NCBI GenBank assembly: GCA_017654935.2
Contig: CM065690.1
Coordinates: 34,436,092 to 34,500,091, forward strand
DNA length: 64,000 nt
Direction: 5' to 3'
Origin: Phymorhynchus buccinoides
Taxonomy: Eukaryota; Mollusca; Gastropoda; Neogastropoda; Raphitomidae
Shown: in pieces, positions 10,806 to 23,053 of the stretch
How positions within the stretch are numbered: position 1 is the first letter of the stretch
How the letters are laid out: each line of letters begins with the position of its first letter
Translations under genes and position numbers: made by a program
Notes under the pieces: model-generated
Seen by the model: only the letters and a program-made list of their open reading frames with translations
Database searches by the model: none
Told to the model about the DNA's origin: nothing

Positions 10806-11907
10806 GAGAATGAATGAATGAATGAATGGTTTATTGCGATAAAGCCTTTTACAGCCATTTCACAAAAAGGATCGATATCGAAACAAATATGAACAATATG
10901 CTCAATAGTGAAGTCAATCGCGAAAGGTGTCCATTTCACGGATGTTGTGTAAATCGATTACAATTTCGAACCGAAATCATTAATTGTCCATGTTGTTCCT
11001 ACAACGGTTCAGCTGCTGTTCAGTCTGGGTCCCCAGGATTTCCTCCTCTGCAGATTGCCTTCAGCTCCCGCGCTTCCGACTGCAGTTCGTTCATGCTCCT
11101 CACCAGGCATGCCATGAGTTCTCTCTTCGTTGGCCCATCATCTTGATCTGGAGTTTGCGACAGGTTCTCCTCATAGTCAGAATCACATACATTTTCATTT
11201 GTGCATTCCACAACTGTTTGTTCTTGTGCTGAGCCCACTGCCCCTGTTTCAGATATTTCACCTTCATTTTCACTTTCTCGATCACTTGTGTCTTCGACAC
11301 ACATTTGCTCAATGTAATCCTCCACTGTGTCCACATCAACAACTTCATCGACTGTCACCGACTGTCTGTTAACATCACACAATGCCATGTCGATGTGAGC
11401 TGTGTTTCTGGACTGTGTGTCAAAAGCAGGCAGGGGAGCTAACCGAAGTGCATTGTTGTCATGAACATGAAGGGACGTGTCAACAATTGATTGATTGCGA
11501 TTCACATCACCATTTGATTCTGCGTACATCATACTGGTAGGAGTCGGTAGAAATAACTCAGAAGGGGAACACTGTTAACCACTTGCCTTTTCTTGTTGTC
11601 TCCTTCTGTACTGCTCCGCTCTCTGTCTGTCGCGGTTTCTTTGCGCTACAGTCTTACGCCTGTAAACTACAGTGTCACGCTGCTCTGGTGTGACTGGCTG
11701 AGAGGAAATGTCGGTCAGTCTTAACACCACGACAGTTTGATTTTGACTCCTAGCTTCTATTTTGAATGAAGATACCGTCATTTCTTGCAGGATGGAATTG
11801 AGGACATTTTCCAAAACAGATGGCAAGTTTTGGACCGGCATACTGGCTGAATTAATCTCAAACGACGAATTAGTGTTGGGAGAGTTGAAATGGCGACTTG
11901 TCAGCAA
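10806..11907 (-). mobile_element. Retroelement-like unit with one broken ORF and (CATT)n tail
   Basis: On the minus strand a 296-codon frame is followed by about 200 bases of 3' sequence, CAATAAA and a (CATT)5 tail (about 10811-10831). CT tracts lie on both sides (11948-12043 and about 10785-10809). A single ORF, a polyadenylation-like signal and a tetramer tail suggest retrotransposition of an ORF1-type or structural gene. The family is not assigned. Confidence 0.5.
11020..11907 (-). pseudogene. ORF of the retroelement-like unit, one in-frame stop
   Basis: ATG at 11907 opens a frame to TAA at 11577-11575. The same frame continues without shift to TAG at 11020, so one nonsense codon splits a 296-codon gene. 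The N half has TVVVLRLTD, then VVYRRKTVAQRNRDRQRAE, a basic, probably helical nucleic-acid-binding segment. The middle is acidic (ESENEGEISE), and the end has a short coiled-coil-like helix (MNELQSEARELKAI). Similar YRRK-x-RDRxRAE segments occur in uncharacterised mollusc proteins to my recollection. Function is inference only. Confidence 0.5.
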
Positions 11908-11947
11908 CCTGACAAGGGCGTAACTCTCTCTTGACTACTACTACTAC

Positions 11948-11963
11948 TCGAGAGAGAGAGAGA

Positions 11964-12043
<80 letters not shown>
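11948..12043. repeat. (GA)n microsatellite
   Basis: Nearly pure GA, preceded by ACTACTACTACT. Confidence 0.98.
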
Positions 12044-12045
<2 letters not shown>

Positions 12046-12075
12046 TTTTACGTCATCATGGCGTGTGTCCTTAAT

Positions 12076-12232
12076 AAGGACCAGCCACATGTCCACTATT
12101 ATCGTACGACTGTACGTACGATACGATTCGATCACGTGGTCTCCAAGAACAAATGTGATTGGCGCTTCGAGATCACGTGATCGAATCGGATCGTACAATC
12201 GTGCGATTTTAGTGGACGTGTGGCTGGCCCTT
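12076..12232. mobile_element. 157-bp foldback MITE
   Basis: The left arm starts AAGGACCAGCCACATGTCCA and the reverse complement of the right arm starts AAAGGGCCAGCCACACGTCC. Both arms continue through TCGATCACGTG for about 60 bp, leaving about 25 bp unpaired in the middle. Target duplication is unclear (ATA against TTA at the ends). Confidence 0.75.
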
Positions 12233-12365
12233 TAGGGACAAGTAGTTCTGGTGCTGTGGTCGATGGAAATCTGTTTAACGTTCAACGGGTAGTTCTTTCG
12301 ATACGTAACAATAGCGCTACACACCCTCTTTCGTGTCTTTGATTGTGTGTGCAAGGCGTGCGTGC

Positions 12366-12367
<2 letters not shown>

Positions 12368-12423
<56 letters not shown>

Positions 12424-12424
12424 G
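12368..12424. repeat. (TG)n microsatellite
   Basis: Pure TG run with CG at the ends. Confidence 0.97.
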
Positions 12425-12843
12425 GTGTGTGGTTTCGTGTGTTTTTTCTTCTGCCAATATTGTTTTTTTTGCTGTCTCATCTTCTGGGCCGTACAGTACT
12501 TGGCATTCATCCCACGCCGCTCATTCCAAGTCCGAACTTGCAACCACAAGGTCTGTCAGGTCGTAGAATCCGAAACCAGCAGTCCAAGGGGAACGAATCT
12601 ATGTTAGGTCGTCAGGAGGCAACCAACCGAGGACACACTGCACTGTTGCTGAGTCATTTTGGTGGAGTTCAGTGGGGCCTGTTCTGAGCTGACATACACA
12701 TGACACCACCTACTAAGCCCCCTACTGACGACAATACTAATACTATCTTACTAAGTTAGTAACTTAGTAAGGTCACAGAGCCAGCGTGAATGGGGTCCTC
12801 CTCCGAGGACGCCACCATGACCGTCCACTGACAGACACCACCA

Positions 12844-12897
12844 CCCCCCCCCCCCCCCCCCCCCCCCCCGCCGTCCCCCCCCCCCCCCCCCCCCCCC
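12844..12897. repeat. Poly-C tract
   Basis: Two C runs split by GCCGT. Such tracts can form i-motif or G-quadruplex structures and are error-prone in assemblies. Confidence 0.95.
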
Positions 12898-13091
12898 GCA
12901 GGGTGGTCTCCGAATCTATTCGTATCATTTATTCTAATACTTTCGACAAGCAAACAAACAAAGATGCCTGGGTCGCACTGTGATATTTTTGGATGCACTG
13001 CTGACTCGGTGAAGTGACGATCGACGATTGTAGTTTTTATCAATTCGTCAACGCAAACCACCGAACCCAAAGTGGGGACAGAGATGTAGAA

Positions 13092-13097
<6 letters not shown>

Positions 13098-13145
<48 letters not shown>

Positions 13146-13184
13146 GCGTGCGTGTGCGTGCGCGCGTGTGTGCGTGCGCGCACA
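13098..13184. repeat. (TG)n/(CG) microsatellite
   Basis: TG repeats ending in GCGTGCGCGC variants. Confidence 0.97.
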
Positions 13185-13259
13185 GTAATAAATACATGTA
13201 CTATGTTGTTTCTTTACATCATTGTGATCTTCAGTCAGTGTGAAGCTCACCAGTAATAT

Positions 13260-14025
13260 CTGTGATGGGGTTGAGAGATAAAGGGTGGGGGTAGCAAAGC
13301 AACAGGTCGGTCCACAAAAGCAGACAACCTGACGTGAGCTTTGGTTTTACCCTCTTTTTATTTGTTGTCTGCTATTTGAACATAATTATTATTTTCTTTC
13401 TATGCAATTGATATGAAAGCAAGCATTTTAGCTCTTGACACAATGTTGCGAATTGATTTCGTTCTTCTTTTTTTGAAATTGAAACCAAAACAGATTATAT
13501 TATATTCTATTTAAATTGTAACCATGTGATAAAAGCTCATGTAAAAAACACCCAAAAAACCCGCAGCTCTTCTTATTATTATATTCAATTATCGCTCAGA
13601 CCTTTTCCTGTCAATTATGAGCACAGATGCGTCATGCTGCCGTTATGCGCATACATAAGAAATAATTAGGCCCAGCAATTCCGACTTTGGCTGGAGGAAA
13701 TCTTTTTGAAAGTGATTCTTGACAAAAGCCCGGAGAATGGACAGGAAAGTCAGAAAGATAGTTCTATGGCAGCAAACAAAGGGAAAAGGCAGAGTCAAAG
13801 AGAGTGACAGACTGGAGGAAGTTACAATCACATAACTTCCAGAAGATGGGGGAACTATTTATGCAAAAGACCCCCAGTATCCCTACGGGGGAAAAACAGC
13901 TCAACTGAATAACTGAATTATAAACTGTGCACCAAATTTCACTTGCAGTGGAGTACTCTTAACACAAAACTGGATAACATGAAATATTGGTTAACGCACA
14001 AAAAAACAAATCTAGACCTATGCAT
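13260..14025. other. No gene seen
   Basis: AT-rich, with only short open frames of no recognisable domain. Nothing supportable was found. Confidence 0.6.
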
Positions 14026-14027
14026 AC

Positions 14028-14195
14028 TATGCAGGCCTAGGCCTACCCACAAGGCCTACACACCTAGGCCTACTCACACAGACCTACAACATAGGCCTAA
14101 ACATGCAGGCATACAACCTAAGCCTACACATCTAGGCCAACAAACCTAGTCCTACACACAGACCTACACACCTATGCCTACACACTATAGCACCC
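14028..14195. repeat. Degenerate CCTACACACCTAGG minisatellite
   Basis: About ten units of 14-18 bases with the core (A/G)GCCTAC followed by ACACA or AACAT. Confidence 0.85.
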
Positions 14196-14266
14196 TCCCC
14201 TCACTTCTGTCGCATGTAGTTTATATTAGTATAATAATGACAAGCATTACTCATTCAGCTTCAGTT

Positions 14267-14512
<246 letters not shown>

Positions 14513-14519
14513 ACACATA

Positions 14520-15155
14520 CAGAATATCTGCAGTTGGTTTCTGGTTCTGTGCCTTCTTCTTGTTGACTAGCAGATATCACCGACTGACTCAAATCATCAA
14601 CATCTTCAAACGAAGTTAGAGCAATCAAATTAATCTCTCACAGGATTATAACAAGCTTTCAACGATAAAACAAACAAAAACTTATTATTTGATGACATAA
14701 ATCAACTTTAGACTATTTCTACACAATTCTCAAGCGATTCAAATTACAACCAAATGATCGTCTGCATGCAAACAATGAAATGTTGTTCACTTTGTTTACA
14801 TTCGATCATCCACTTTGAAGGCACGATTTAAAGAAAAAAAGAGACAGATTGACGTTTGATTATTGCAAACTGTGTTTTGAACAATATTCCAATCAGTTTT
14901 ACAACTCACACTTTTATTAAATTGAGAAAATAAGCAGATTCTTACCTTTAAAATGTCATCGATAGGTGGCTTTTCCATTCTTGCGGATTACTTAGAAACG
15001 TTACCGGAAGTAAAAAACCGCAAACGATCAACTTGCGCATGACAAACACAAGTTCGCACAAGGCATATTGTTGGCTTGCCTCGCCAGTCGTGTATCCTTC
15101 TCTTTCTATATCTCTGGTTGTGTGAATACCTCGTAGAAAGTCCAACTAAGGGGTA
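14520..15155. other. No gene seen
   Basis: AT-rich interval between the CA array and receptor block 2. Nothing supportable was found. Confidence 0.5.
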
Positions 15156-15287
15156 GTTGAGGAGTGCCATTTCGCCCTTTCAAGAGTTCCATTTCGCCCT
15201 TTTCTCACTCAAGTTCATAACCTCTTGTCGTTGGGTGTTTAGGAGGGAATAGGCAGAAGCATGTAAGCCCTACGTATATTTGTAAAT

Positions 15288-15535
<248 letters not shown>

Positions 15536-15589
15536 AAGGAGAGAGAAAGAGAGCGATTTTTGCAAATTATATAAAAGGGCAAAATGACA

Positions 15590-15745
15590 CTCCCGGTTTT
15601 TCTTCATTTCACAAAGGGCAAAAAATGAAAGTTCCATTTCACAAAGGGCCAAAAATGAAAGGGCCAAATGGGAAAGGGCCAAAAATGAAAGTGCTAAATG
15701 GGAAAGGGCCAAAAATGAAAGTGCTAAATGGGAAAGGGCCAATCG
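15590..15745 (-). repeat. GGCCCTTT minisatellite, block 2
   Basis: On the plus strand it reads as AAAGGGCC units with AAAAATGAAAG and AAATGGG spacers. It is longer than in blocks 1 and 3. Confidence 0.85.
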
Positions 15746-15849
15746 GGACGTCCCCGTAGTTTTGTATCAATACTTTTCGAAAAGTATAAAGTATCGAGTT
15801 TTTGCATCGTGTTTCTGACATGTTTTTTACGCCATAGCTAACTTTCTTG

Positions 15850-16140
15850 TGTCTAAACGTGTTTCCCGGCTTGAATATTTCTACCTAACAGTGCCCAGAT
15901 TCTCTCTCGTGTGTCTAAAATGTTTTACTTTTTCAGTTGGAACTTTTCTACCAAAGAGTGCCCAAATAATTGTTTGATATGTGTTATAGCAGTTTATTGT
16001 TTTCATCTAAACCGTTTTTCTATCTTTTTAATATTTATACCGAACAGTGCCCACAATGTCTTTCGTAAGTCTAAATCGTTTTTACTTTTTTTCCAGTTTG
16101 AACGTTTGTACCGAACAGTGCCCTTAATATAATTATGCTG
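15850..16140 (-). repeat. Decayed receptor C-terminal tandem array, block 2
   Basis: AGTGCCC landmarks near 15890, 15957, 16047 and 16118 mark four units that match the end of the receptor frame on the minus strand, as in block 1. Confidence 0.8.
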
Positions 16141-16145
16141 TGCGT

Positions 16146-17303
16146 CTAACCCGTTTTTCCCTCTTGAACATTTTTGCCGAACAGTGCCCAGAACGTCTGC
16201 CTGTAGCGTGATCCCATGGTGTAGTAGACGAAGATGTTGAGGGTGGCGTTGAAGAAGGTGAAGATGTCACCGATCCACAGCGCAGAGAGGTAGAAGTTGT
16301 GGTAGCGGCCCCCGGACTTCATTTCGGGCACGAAGAACCTGACGAAATGTTGAATGACGTCAGGGGAGAAGCAGACGATGAACAGGATGGAGTTCCCCAC
16401 CAGCATCTTGGTCAAGGCCACTTCACGGGCAGACACCGTCACGGTGGAAGAGTCCGATCTCCACGTGACGATCTGACGAAGCTTCACGGTCGTCAGAATG
16501 GTGGTCGTCGTCACCACGGGTAGAACAAAGCCTGGGAGAGCGGCGCCGAACACCACCAGTTCTAACTGATTGATAAAGTCTTTATGGGCTCGGTGGAATT
16601 CCCCTTCCACGTAATTGGTCTCCACCACTCCAGTTGTAGGATCGTAGATGCATTTGATGGTGTATCGGAACGCCACAATGAAGAAGAGAGGGAAGATGAC
16701 GACGTAGACGCTGGTGATGATGACAGCCATGGTTCGTGTTCGCAGCAGGCGTTGAAACTTGAGCGGGTTGAACACACACAGGCATCGCTCCGTGGCGATG
16801 ATGGCGGATAGAACAGGAGAAGCAAACCCAAACGCCACAAGAACGTTCAGGTTGTAATTGTTCATGTAAATAACGATGGGACCGTAATTTTCTTGCGTGG
16901 TGTAATACAGGTACAGCTGTTCCACGATAGGGAACATGAACACCATCAAATACATCCCGTCGCTGAGAGTCAGGACGAAGAGACACAAGTTCACGCGATC
17001 TTTCAAACCCTGTTTGTAAAAGACGGCCATGTTGATGACGTTGGCTGGACAGCCAATCAGAAAGAGCGGGACGAAGAGGTGGTACTCCATCATACGAACG
17101 ACTGTCTCCACCTCAGCACTGACGATGTTGTCCGGGTTGTCCCAAGGCACGAACTCCATCTCGCTGAACACGGCCCGTATGCACCCTTCACCCAACGAGG
17201 CACCTCCTGGCCAAGTACTCTGTCTGTATTCTGATGCATTAGTGCGAGCAGTACCCGTGCTGTCATTTTTACTGAAAGGCGGTGTGAAAGTTTCTGCTGA
17301 CAT
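16146..17303 (-). CDS. Intronless class A-like 7TM receptor, copy 2, intact
   Basis: A complete 385-residue receptor starting at MSAETF (ATG 17303-17301); an in-frame Met 16 codons upstream is not conserved in all copies. An N-terminal tail of about 70 residues with an NAS glycosylation site precedes seven hydrophobic helices. Family-like features are GCPANVIN in TM1, LSDGMY in TM2 with the conserved Asp, TERC at the cytosolic end of TM3 in place of DRY, a CFSPD turn in TM6, and NATLNIFVYY in TM7 in place of NPxxY. A plasma-membrane, G-protein-coupled role is expected. The divergent motifs and clustered duplicates fit a lineage-specific chemosensory or peptide receptor family. The ligand is unknown. 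Confidence 0.88.
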   Translation of the reverse strand: MSAETFTPPFSKNDSTGTARTNASEYRQSTWPGGASLGEGCIRAVFSEMEFVPWDNPDNIVSAEVETVVRMMEYHLFVPLFLIGCPANVINMAVFYKQGLKDRVNLCLFVLTLSDGMYLMVFMFPIVEQLYLYYTTQENYGPIVIYMNNYNLNVLVAFGFASPVLSAIIATERCLCVFNPLKFQRLLRTRTMAVIITSVYVVIFPLFFIVAFRYTIKCIYDPTTGVVETNYVEGEFHRAHKDFINQLELVVFGAALPGFVLPVVTTTTILTTVKLRQIVTWRSDSSTVTVSAREVALTKMLVGNSILFIVCFSPDVIQHFVRFFVPEMKSGGRYHNFYLSALWIGDIFTFFNATLNIFVYYTMGSRYRQTFWALFGKNVQEGKTG

Positions 17304-17796
17304 TGTTTTAGTATACTCAAATCTGGAGAGTACAGGAAAATAATGAAACACACGCGCCTAAACAACACTCTTTTTTATCATTGAGTTTATAGACAAGGAG
17401 AATGTGTCTGGGAGTCAGTTGCGTGGTTCTTGTGTAATACGTGATATCTGAAAACACAACTGAAACAGGTTATAAGAAAGGGGCGATTTACTTGCCTTTT
17501 AAACATTCCTGACCAATAGGCTTAAGCCTAGGATTTCTTTCGTTGAATCACGAGAATTTGTTTTTTTTGTAAGCTATTTTCTAAAATCATTGCTCATTTA
17601 TTTACCATGTTTTATAGTATCATAATTTGTGCTTGACTTACACTTTTATAGATTAAAATGAAAAACAAGTTATTTCGACCTTTGTCTTTCCAAAGTGTTT
17701 GTCTTCTGTGCCTATGTTGTGCTTTTCTATTGTATGTGTCATGGTTGTTGTTTTTATGTTGAAAGCACACAAAATTGGAACAACAACAACAACAAT

Positions 17797-17800
17797 CATT

Positions 17801-17850
<50 letters not shown>
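17797..17850. repeat. (ATC)n microsatellite
   Basis: Pure ATC triplets equivalent to the GAT tract of block 1. Confidence 0.97.
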
Positions 17851-17852
<2 letters not shown>

Positions 17853-18358
17853 TCAAGCTGACAGGTGTTTGATTTACACTTCTTTCCTTAATGGGAGATG
17901 AGGGCAGTGGGAAAGACCTGGAATGAGTTCGGTTGGCTTGCTCAAGACCGTCACGGCTGGGGGACCTTTGTTGGCGCCTTATGCTCCAGCTGGAGCGACG
18001 AGGGATAAAGTAAAGTCTTTCCATTATAGAAGTTTGAGACCACATTGCTAGTCTGTATTCGATCCATGATTTCATGAAATGTTCCAGATAATATAAACAT
18101 ATTCTGCAGATAAGCCATTTTTAGAGCTGATAGAATCAAGAATCAATCAGTTTTAATTCTTTGACCCCTCTTGGGGCATAGAGGATACAAGAATAACAGC
18201 AACATAAAGCTCAATCAGAACAATGTGTGAACGTAATGTGCAACAATTCCAGAACTGTCTTGACAACTCCATAACATTTTTAAGAATTCGATAAGCTTTC
18301 AGAAGGTTCCAGAAAATAGTTGAAAGCACTTCAAGCAGTCCTGTACAGTTGAGTGTTG

Positions 18359-18605
18359 TCCCTTTCTTTGCCACTGTAGCCGTTTTGCGCCACAGTGATT
18401 TAACACCCATGTCGCAAAACGGCAATTAATCACGTGCTGTTACCTAATGGCCTTTTTTTTGCTTAATGTTGGGGGATAAGGACTGGCTTAAATATACATG
18501 CTATAAAGGAATGCGCAGTATTTAATTGCAGATTACTTCTTTTCTATCCCCAGGTAAGTTTGAATGAAATTGTATGCTAAAAAACAATGGCTGGCGTTGA
18601 AAGGG
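18359..18605. mobile_element. TTAA-flanked CCCTTTC MITE, copy in block 2
   Basis: Ends CCCTTTCTTTG (18359) and CGTTGAAAGGG (18605) followed by TTAA at 18606-18609. It is the inverted counterpart of 1254-1496. Confidence 0.72.
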
Positions 18606-18780
18606 TTAACATTCTTGCATAGCACTAGCGTTTCTAAAAAAAAATATATATTAACCAGTGATTATGTGGATATACTGTGAACTGTCCTGTCTTCGAGGAG
18701 AATTTGTTATGTTGAAAACTTAAATTCCACCCAGCCCATAGATGGATCACAGTCATACATATTATATATATTTTAAATCT

Positions 18781-19176
18781 GTGAGGAATTCCTGCTTACC
18801 ATGCACCCCCCCCCCCCCCTAATACATTTTTCATGGGCAGTTTCTGGTAGCTTAGGGTGTATAGATCACGAAACAAAATGTTCCCAGAGAAAATACTCAT
18901 TTGGACTGTTCCTTCTGGCTTAATTTGCAAGGGTACCCATCTCCGGTGCCGGGGCCACTTTTTGCCGGTCCAAAAACTTCTATTAAGTTTGTTGAATAAC
19001 TGTGTCTTTGGTTGTTTTAACTTGCAAGAATTTGCTATTCATTTTTGTCGATATCAATGCATTCTGCACGATACACAATAATCAGAATGACAATAACTAC
19101 AATACTTGGACCGCAGTGAAGCTACTTGCGCACCCAGCATCTGTCAAACGCTGCACAGTGCGAATTTGCTGAAATA
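18781..19176. other. No gene seen
   Basis: Contains a C14 run near 18806-18820. Otherwise AT-rich with nothing supportable. Confidence 0.5.
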
Positions 19177-19418
19177 TTAGCAATAAACTGTATCTCGCCA
19201 AAACTGTGCATGTCATTAAAAACAAAGTTTACCACAGTTTAAAAGAACATTCTCGTGCGCTTCTTTTGAGCTATGTCCCATTACCATAGAGCTATCCTGA
19301 CGTCCACTGTCGCCGGTTTCTCTCCCCTACCCCTTTTTGGCTTTGATGCAAATACTATGTTAAAACATAGAGTTATAACATATAAACTGAGGACATTATT
19401 CTGGGCATTTCAAAAAGT
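19177..19418 (+). repeat. Left terminal inverted repeat
   Basis: About 242 bp, an imperfect inverted partner of 23400-23642. Differences are mainly single bases and short indels. Confidence 0.88.
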
Positions 19419-19553
19419 ATCAAGTACACACTGTTCCTTTGAAGCATATTATTGGAACTTTTCAGCCATGGCATCATTACTATTAATCATATAATCTTTT
19501 GCTTTTGTTTCAGATTGTTGAAGATTGAAAGAAGATGTGACTAAGCATCGACC

Positions 19554-22500
19554 ATGGCATCAACATCCAGAAAGAGAAAACCTGGACATGAGTTGTCAGA
19601 ACTGAAGAGAAAACAGACTTGTGTTCTTCATTTCTCTGGATCCAATTGTGAACATTTTACATTTCTTTCAAACTGTAAAGGTCCTGAGATCAGACTCGGC
19701 AAGTTACAAGAAATCCGCGACCAGAGACGTTGTGAACCCATTGACTCGCCTTACAGAATGGAGGAGTCTTGCACTTTAGTACCAGATGAAGTTTGTCCTG
19801 AACATGGATACCACAGGGACTGCTATCAGCGGTTCACAAAGAACGTGGATCGTTTGAAAGCCTCAGCACAAGGACAGGATTTGTTTTCAACAACTGCATC
19901 TCGAACCTCAGGTCGTTCTTCTGACATCCATGCGCAGAAGCTGTTTAAAACCCTTTCAACGCTAGCCATTCCTCAGCTAAAATTTACCATTAAACTTACC
20001 GGGGTAGAGAAACGATTTCGTCTGCAATATTGGGGATTCCTCTGTGACATGCATAAAATAGGGCACATTCTTACCTCCCACAATTAAGAACATAATGTCA
20101 CTGGATACCAGATTCTCATTTGATGCCTTTTAGTGACATGGGTGTTAAATCATTGTGGTGCCAAGAGGCGACAGTGGATGAAAGGGTTAAACCTGACTGT
20201 ATCTTTTGTAATAAAGAAACAAGAAAAGCATCCAAACGGAAAGGAATGTGGACGACAGAGCCTTTTGTCAAATTCGCAAGTGATGCATGGCGGAGTGTAG
20301 TGCCGAAAGCAGAAGAGAAATGTGATGAAACACTTCTCATTAGAATCAGGGGTTATGATAATTTTGCATGCGAGGCACAATTTCACAGATCGTGTTATTA
20401 TGCGTACATGAAAGATGCCAGTTACTGGAGAAGTACAAATGTGGAAGAAAGGTAAAGTCAAATTGAACTTGAGGAAGCACATGCTCAAGCATTTAGCAAA
20501 ACGTGTGAACTGATTGACAGGGAAATAATAGCTGCACAGAAGGTCATGAAACTCACCGAGATCTGTTCCCTATATGTATCTGTCTTGCAGGAGACTGGTC
20601 ACTCAAATCCTCACTACAGAGCTGAGAAGCTCAAAGCAAAGCTGGAAAAGTGCGATGAGTATAAACACAGACTGTTCTTCTGCAAATTGCTACAAACCGG
20701 GAAATTCAAAAGCTACCTTGTGTATGACGCCCAAATCAGCATTGATCGACTTGCAACACTTGCCTATGAACTCGGGACCATGGGTAAGGTGACAGAAGTT
20801 GCCTTACACTTGCGAAAAGTCATCATTGAAGCCTTTGAGAAGTCAGACAGCCTTCCCTGGCCTCCAACTGAAGAATTTCTTCGTCAGTCAGATGTCATCC
20901 CAAGTGAACTGCATAAGTTTCTTCATTTCCTATTATGGGGAAAGTCAGCAACCCAATCCGAAAGAGTGCAGCGCCTTGCGTCTTCAATTGGCCAGGACAT
21001 CTGCAGAGCAGTCACAGGCGGTCAATGGACACAACCGAAACACGTGTTGGTTTGCATGACCTTGAGGCATTTGTTCCGAAGTGCTGAACTGATCATGCTC
21101 ATGAATAGGCTTGGACATTGTGAACATCATACATTCGTATTAGAACTGGCGACAGCCATCAGAAGAGCTTTGCAAGAAGCCTCAAACGTGCTCAGCACAC
21201 AGATCGCACTAAATCCAACAACGCCTTCTGTATTCCACTCTGAGTTTGACAATTTTGACCAACTGCTGAGTGTAGTCCACAGCCATAGTTCCATTCACAC
21301 AGCACACGGCATCTTGCTGCAAGAAGTTGAGGGAACTGATCATGGTGGAACTTTCCGAGTGATGCCATCCATTCCAAGAACCGGTGAGCAATCTCTGCAA
21401 TTGACACAAGAGGCTTTACCAGAGTGCTTCATAACCCAGCGGAAAAGCCCACCTTTTGCAGTCAGGCACTGGACAGTCAATGAATGTGAAGATGCTCTCA
21501 AGAAAGTTCAAAGTACAAATCTCCACTGGGTTCTCTCTGGAAATACAGCAGCATGTCAGATCAGGAAATACCAGCGTGGTCCGGCTTCGTTTCACAGTGT
21601 GGGGAGACCCCTGGACAGCAAAGAAGTTCAAACTACAACATTGGACTACTACTCTGCTTGATGGGGAGACCCCGGCAAAGAAGACAACATTGGACTACTC
21701 ATCCATCAATCACTGAGTACAAGGCAGTCCAAGAGTGCTTGCGATTTGCTGAGGAGGCCACAAGGGAAGTTGGACAAGAGTATGTTTTCATTATGTTCGA
21801 TTTGGGTGTGTGTATGAAAGCCTACCCGATCGTCTGGAACCAACCTGATCGGTACAAGAAGCATATCATTCTGATCGGTACTTTTCATCTTGCCTGTGCG
21901 TACCTCAAAATGCTTGGGAAGAAGCTGGATGGTTCTGGGTTTGGAGATATTCTTCTGGAGGCAGGCCTGATCTCTTCTGCTTCACTGCAAGGTGTGCTGT
22001 CTGGCAAACATTATGAACGAACATTGTTCTGCCATAAGACTATGCTCGAGAGTCTCGAATGCATGCTGCTGGAAAGATATCTTGAAATCAAGGATGAAGA
22101 CACGTCATTTCCGACACTACCAGAAGAAAGTATGATCAAACTCCAGGCAGCCTCATCGTTGTTCTCAAAAGCGACATTGTCTCAGCTTCAGCAAGATGAA
22201 GCTATCACCAGTTTCATGGCAGAGCACGGACAGTTTAGAGACATAGTCAGAGAAGGAGCCTTTGGACCAACTGCACAATTTAGGTCGTCGTACATCAATC
22301 ATGTCTGGCTTGTCCTGGCGCTCATTGAGGCTGTCAAAACCAACGATTTCCTGCTCTATGCACACACGATGTCTCAGATGCCAGACCTCTTCTTCAGTTT
22401 TGGTGGATCAAATTACGCTACCTGACCTTCTTCTCAGTCTTCTTGGCCAACATTGACTTGTCACATCCTGGAGCCAAGGATCTGCTGAAAGGAGGTGCGT

Positions 22501-23053
22501 TCAGTGTGGCCAGATCCTTCATTCCTGGCAATCGCTGTGCAGTGGACAAGACCATGGAGGAAACGTTCATGAAGCATGCAAAAAGCCGGGAGCTGGGGGA
22601 TGTGGTGCTGGTCTCACGGGACTGCTGTCTAACAATCATGCCTACCAAAGATGGGTCAGAACAACACATGAGAGGTCAAAGTATCTTCACGTAACTCTTA
22701 ACATGGCTGGCATGGCTCAAGGGGATGAGGTTGGCAGCAGACACCATGACTTGCGTCCTTCGGATATACTGAAGAGCGAAAGCAACGTCAAGAAGACTCA
22801 GGAAGCAATACAAAGTTTCATCGACCCTTTCTGTGTGGAAGCCTCTGTCAACCTCATCGTCTTGTCATCAGGAGCATCTGTCCCAGCTGACATTCAGCAT
22901 GATGTTCTCAGAGCAAAGGAAGCTGGTAAAGCCGAGAAGGAGGCATTCATCACGTAGGAGGAACTCATCTTGCTAACGGAAATGGTGGACTTCCTGGAGG
23001 ACGTTCCAGACTCTGATGATGACGAAGAGGCAACTGTCCTTCCACATGCCTAA
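19554..23053 (+). pseudogene. Decayed transposase-like gene of the long-TIR transposon
   Basis: Starts ATGGCATCAACATCC at 19554. Segment 1 (19554-19948) has a basic start and a zinc-binding-like Cys/His region ending YHRDCYQRFT. The frame is then cut by a 238-bp MITE plus its 4-bp duplication. Segment 2 (20187-21600) has a second CxxC...FHRSCYYAY motif, a TAA at 20453-20455, a helical middle and FDNFDQLLS. After a frameshift near 21600, segment 3 has FIMFDLGVCMKAYP and IGTFHLACAYL. After a shift near 22420, segment 4 has GAFSVARSF and KTMEETF. After a shift near 22690 and a TAG at 22955, the end is acidic. Asp in DNFDQ, Asp in MFDLG and Glu in MEETF are candidate DDE residues, which is inference. 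Related proteins of unknown function are widespread in molluscs and cnidarians to my recollection. Confidence 0.7.
19949..20186. mobile_element. TTAA MITE inserted in the transposase gene
   Basis: TTAA at 19945-19948 and again at 20187-20190 flank a 238-bp insert with ends AACCCTTTCAACGC and GGATGAAAGGG. Removing the insert and one TTAA (242 bp) brings segments 1 and 2 of the transposase into one frame, so the insertion site and the duplication are defined by the reading frame itself. Same family as the MITEs in the three receptor blocks. Confidence 0.85.
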
